From: an uncultured Eubacterium sp.
GTDB taxonomy: Bacteria; Bacillota; Clostridia; Oscillospirales; Acutalibacteraceae
Assembly: GCA_910584985.1 (NCBI GenBank)
Contig: CAJUDJ010000004.1
Coordinates: forward strand, 34,057-98,056
DNA: 64,000 nt
Direction of reading: 5' to 3'
The stretch's first letter is position 1, and the number at the start of each line of letters is the position of its first letter. This document shows positions 31,001 through 37,000 of the stretch, one piece after another. The position numbers and the translations under genes were made by a program. The notes below the pieces were generated by a model that saw only the letters and a program-made list of their open reading frames with translations, did not search any database and was not told where the DNA came from.

Positions 31001-34000
31001 GTATTGATGCAATAGACGGTCAGACTTACCGTGATATGGCAGATGAATCAAAGGGCGGAAACAAGGATTATATACTTTATAATATTATTAATCCGATTCT
31101 TGCAAGAGCTGATGTAATTCTTCAGGCTCCTGTAAACTCACTTCTTGAAACACTTCCGACACTTGCCCTGTATCTTGGCAAAGGAGGACTTCAGAAGTCC
31201 ATTACAAATCTTCTTTATCCGTTCACAAAGCTTCTCAGCCCGGTTATCAGATTGGTACTTGGCGAGGTTCGCAGTGAAAAGGATGTAACACCTGAAAAAT
31301 TCTATGATCTTGTAATTGCTCTTGTAGCAGAAATTGCAGATATAGATCTTCTTAAGGGACAGGATGACTTATGGTCCAAAGTTCATGAATGGGATAAATT
31401 AACAGCACTTCTTGACGGTGTTCTGGATATGCTTAATGTTAAAACAACCGTTGCTGAATTTAATGGCCACTATGTAAAGGTAACTCCTGTAACCGAAAAG
31501 GATGCAGATGGAAACGATGTCATTACGCATTATGAATACAAATACACGGAAAAAGATGCTGATGGCAAGGATGTAGAAAAAACTGAAGAATTCAGTGTTA
31601 GAAAGGTTCAGGATATTCTGGGCATTGAAATCAACGGTGTTGTATATCCGATTACGATTCCTTCGGAAGGTCCGTTTGATAAGATTGCAAACTGCAAGAT
31701 TCTTAAGGCAGAAACACAGAAGGCTATTGATGATGCCAAGGCTGCTGTTGAAGCTGCCGGCACAGATACAACTGCTCTTGAAGCAGCAAAGAAAGCACTT
31801 GAGGCTGCTGAGGCAGCAGCAAGTGCAGAGGTTAAGGCAAACACACTGCTTGCTCTTATCCAGTATATCTGTGATGTGGTTGAAGAAAACGAACCTGAAT
31901 TAATCACTCCGCTTCTTAAGAATCTTCTTGGAAGCAACTATGACACCTTCGGTGAATATATCAACAGAGTTCTCGGCAAGGTTGCTGATACACCTGAAGA
32001 TATTTCAACTGCATTGGTTGAACTGCTTAATGCAACAGATTCCAGCGATCATTTTGCTGAAGGCTGGGATATCTTTGATAAGATTGCTTCAACTGATGTG
32101 AAGTACGACAGTTTCACAAGAGATGATGTTACAAATGCAATTAAAACTCTTTCGGAAATTGTTACCGGTGTCTTAGAGAATGTACTGAATACATCAATTA
32201 CCGAAATTACAACAGAAAAGATTTATATTAGCCAGAATGTTAATAAATTAGCTCAGCTTATTTATTCCAATGTAGCCGGTATGGAATCCACTCTTAAACT
32301 TGCAGGAATTGATGTTTCAAAAGAAAACGTTGTTAAGCTTATCGGTGAAACCTACGGTTATGCCGACATTGCAGAGCTTATTAAAAATGCTCCTGCTCCG
32401 CCTGAAGGACAGAACTGGGCTTATACGGTAGACTGGATATTCGACTGGAAGATTAATAACAACAGTGAAAACTTTGCACATGCGATTGCAGCAGTTCTCA
32501 GTCCGTTTAATTCTCTTCTGTCAGCACTTCTTTGTGCAGATCAGGTTGATATTGCACAGGTTATTACAATTACAGGTGCCAACGGCTATAAGAATGCACT
32601 TCAGCCGCTTCTGAAAGAGCTTGGTTTTGATACTACGCTTGTTGATGAGAATGCGCCGGCTCTTGAGGATATTATCAAGGTTGTTCTTGCTAAACTTGAT
32701 TCTATTGTTAAGGATGATAACCTTGTAGGCAGAGTAATAGACTTCATTCCGGGTCTTGCAAACATAGTTGCAAACCGCGGTGTTCAGAAGTTTATTGAAG
32801 AACTTCTTTTCCCGATTATTAATCTTATTAACCCGATTCTTGCTTTAATTGTTGAAGAAGAAGATCAGTCCATATTTGACTTTGCGATTGAACTTCTTGC
32901 TAAACTTAATGTTGTTGATTTAACAGCTTATGGCTGGAGCAATGTTCATACGCAGATCTTCACAATTATCAACAGCTTTATCAAGGTAAATTATGCTGCT
33001 GTAGACGGCAGAAATATTGCTTTGACAAAGAACGGCGATAAAGATGATGCAAATTACGGCAAGTTCTTCTATGTAACAACAGATGCAAACGGAAATTCAG
33101 TTCAGAATTATGTTTCTGATAGAAATGTTAAGACAATGACAGGCTTCGCCATTAATGGCACTGCTTATCCGCTTAACATTCCTGAAGGCATTGACGGTAT
33201 GGATGTAAACATCTTCAATGCTCTTGCCGGATGTAAGGTTGGCAGAACTTCATCTGATGAAGTAAGCTCTGATGCACTTGTAACTGTTCTCAGATATATC
33301 TGGGAAGTAGTTCAGGCGAATAAGGATGACCTTATTAAATCGCTTGTTAAAGATTTACTTAAGGATAATTATGAAGCTGTTTCACAGTATCTTAATAATT
33401 TCCTTGATAAAACAACTGCCGATCAGTTTGTTGAAGCTCTTATTGAGATTCTTACAAACCTCGGAAATCTCAACTGTAATGTTGACTGGTCCTTCCTTTA
33501 TGACGGATATACTTCTGTAAATGTTGATTATCCGCTTATAGGAAAGAACAATGCCAAGGCTACTGCTCAGGATATTGCAGAAGTAATTTCTACATTGTCC
33601 GATACAGTTAAAAATGTAATTCCAATGCTTCTTAAAGATGCAGATGGCAATCCGTATGCTTCATTAAGTGAATTTGTATCTGAAAAGCTTTATACAGACA
33701 GCATTGTGAATGCACTTGCCAAATTATTAATTCCGCTTTGTGAAAACAAAACAGTTGTTAATATTCTTTCTATTCTTGGAATTGATTACAGCATAGATAC
33801 CATTCTTAAGAATATTGTTTCCGGTTTTGGAAACGAAACAAATGTTCTTAGCGAATATGGTAAGGCAGGATCTTTTGCAAAGGTTGAATGGAATAATGTT
33901 ACATGGGGAATAGACAGCAAGGAAGCATTTGTTAACGCATTTGCAAACCTTCTTACTCCGTTCACTCCTGTTCTTGATTTCCTTCTTAACGGTAAAGACC

Positions 34001-37000
34001 TTGTAATTGCAAACGGTGCTCTTTCCATTCCGGGAGATATGGGCTATGCAAACGCAATTAAACCTTTCCTTGAGGCATTCGGCTGCGATACAACTGTTGT
34101 TGACAATGCAAATGCTTCTATCAGCGGAATACTTACTGCTCTCCTGAATAGGGTAGATGTTATTCTTAATGCACCTATTGATGAAGTAACGGCATTTGTT
34201 GCTCCTCTTATGAACTTCATTAATAAGAGCGGTATACAGAAGGTAGTTGAAGAACTCCTTCATCCGATTACAAATATTATTAACCCTGTACTCAGATTAG
34301 CAGCAGACCGCAATAAGGACGGCAGCCTGTCAAATGCAAATATTTTTGAAATTGCATTTGATATTGTTAAGCATCTTGATGCAGTTAAGGATATTATTCC
34401 TGCTAAAGCTGAGTGGAACACAGTTCAGAATTATATCTTCACCATCGTTGAAAACCTTATCAATGTAAACTATGCTGTTGTAGACGGCAGAACCATTGCA
34501 TTAACTAAGAACAACGATAGTGCAGATGAAAATTACGGCAAGTTCTATTATGTAACAACTGATGCTGACAAGAACGAAGTTAAGAATTATGTTGCTGATA
34601 AATCTGTTAAACAGATGACAGGTATTGTTATCAACGGAACTGCTTATCCGCTTGATATTCCGGCAGAGGTTCGCGGCGTAAATGTATTCGAGGCTTTTGC
34701 AGCTTGCGGCACATTTGAAGCAGCAAGCAATACAATTCAGGGCAACGGTGCTGATTCACTCGTAACCGTTCTCAGATATGTATGGGCTGTAGTTGAAGCA
34801 AACGAAAAAGATTTCATAACTCCGCTTCTTAAGGATGTTCTTAAGGCAGACGATGAGAATGGAATTTATGGTAAGGTTGCAAAATACTTAACAAATCTCT
34901 TTGGCAGCACAGATGATGAAGTAATAGTTGCACTTGTTAATACGGTTCAGGCTCTTGAAACTGATACAGCTCATAAGGCTGATTGGTCAAAGATTGAGGC
35001 AGCTGTAACACCTACAAAGGTTGATTATCCTGAAAACGGAAAAGCTGAGGTAGAAACCTTCATTTCAACACTTTCAGGAATTGTTAATGCACTCGTTCCT
35101 GGTCTTATTAAAGATGCACAGGGCAACGGATATGCTTCATTAACAGATGTTGTTAATGATAAGCTTTACACCAAGTCTTTGGTTGAAACCATAGCAAAGG
35201 CACTTAGAGGTGTAGGTGTAAATGAAGACGGTACAGAAAAAGACATCAATAAGACTCTTAAAGATGTTATTGGTATTGACTTTACACAGATTCCGACTAC
35301 AGTAGGCGAAATAAATAACAGCACAGATTTCGCACGCGAGCTCGCTAAGGTTCTTGCTCCGTTTGATACAGTTGTTAATGCTATTCTCAATGCAGGTATA
35401 CTTAATGTTTACGGCATTGTAGATATCGGCGGGCAGAATGCTTATGTTGATGCAATCAAGCCTCTTCTTACAGTTCTTGGCTGTGACACATCAAATATTA
35501 TTGAAGGTGCTGCAACACTTGAAGCAATTCTTGCATCAGTATTTGCAAGAGTTGATGAAATTGCTGCTGATCCTGTAAATGAGGCACTTGCTCTTGTTCC
35601 GGCAATTGCAAACTTCATTGATCAGGGCGGAATTCAGATATTTGTTGAAGAGATTATCAGCCCTGTAACAAGAATTGCAGCTCCGATTGTTTCACTTCTT
35701 GCAGATAAAGACGATTCAGTATTTGATATTGTATTGGATGTTGTTAAAAATATTGACGCTGTTAAGAAGTACATTCCTGCTGATGCTACATGGGCTACAC
35801 TTCAGGATTACATTTTCGATATTGTAAGAAATATTGCTCCTTCAGAAATCACAATTAATGATGTTAAGTATCCGCTCAATATTCCAACATTGGATTTGAC
35901 AGAGCTTGCTGGTTGTGGTACAGGTAGCGGATTTACACTTACAGATAAGGCTGATAAGGCTGATACATTCGTAACACTCTTCGGATTTATCTGGGATGTT
36001 GTTAAAGAGAATGAAGACAATCTTGTTCGTCCGTTAATCAACAATCTTCTTGGCGATAACGAAAGTGTTAAGAATATTGTAGATAATATTCTTGGTCTTA
36101 AGAAGGAAGAGATTATTTTAGCAATAATCCACATCTTCAACGGACTTAAGTCAAACGGTCATATTGCCGATTGGTCAAATATCGAAGCTGTAATTAATCC
36201 TACAAAGGTTAAATATCCAAACGGTGTAACACCTGAAGATATTGATACTCTTATTGATACAGTTTCTGCTGTTCTTGATGGTGTACTTCCAATGGTACTC
36301 AAGAGCACAGGTTACGATTCATTACAGGCACTTGTTGCCGGTACGCTTTACACTCCTGACTTAATTAATACAATCGCAGGCGCACTTAAGGGTCTTGCTG
36401 AAAACAAGCAGGTAACAGATATTCTTGCTTATGTAGGTATTACCTTAAATGCAGCAGATTATAATAAGACATGGAATGTAACAGATGCAAATAGCTTCGC
36501 TGAGGCACTTGCAGAACTTGTTAAACCATTCAACGGCGTAATTGATGCTCTCCTTAATGGCGGCTCAATTATAGTTGCTGAAAATCTTCTTGGTGAAAAT
36601 TCAATAGCTATTGAAGGTGAAAATGGTTATGTAAATGCTATTAAACCTCTTCTTACAGTACTTGGTTGTGATACATCAAGAATTGTTGTTGGCAAAGCAA
36701 CTGTTGAAGCTATTGTTAAATCACTCCTTAACAGAGTAGATGAGATTCTTGCAAATCCTGTAGACGAAGTGGTTGCACTTATTCCTCAGCTTGTAAACTT
36801 CATTGACAAGGGTGGTATTCAGACCTTTGTTGAAGAGCTTATCTATCCTGTAACAAGAATAATTGCTCCTATCGTTCCGCTTGTAGCAGGAGAGGGTCAG
36901 TCTATATTCGACTTTGCATTCGATATTGTAAAGGATATTGATGCAGTTAAGAATTATATTCCTTCAAAGGCTACATGGGATACAATCCAGAATTACATCT

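Noticed and set aside
26080..31600. DxDGxD-like stretches as calcium-binding EF-hand or dockerin motifs
   Set aside because: Spacing and flanking residues do not fit EF-hand or dockerin loops; they look like variable beta-hairpin inserts.
33727..34263. 178-codon ORF on the minus strand inside the giant gene
   Set aside because: Cys- and Lys/Arg-rich antisense shadow without SD or recognisable motif, lying entirely inside a well-supported coding region.
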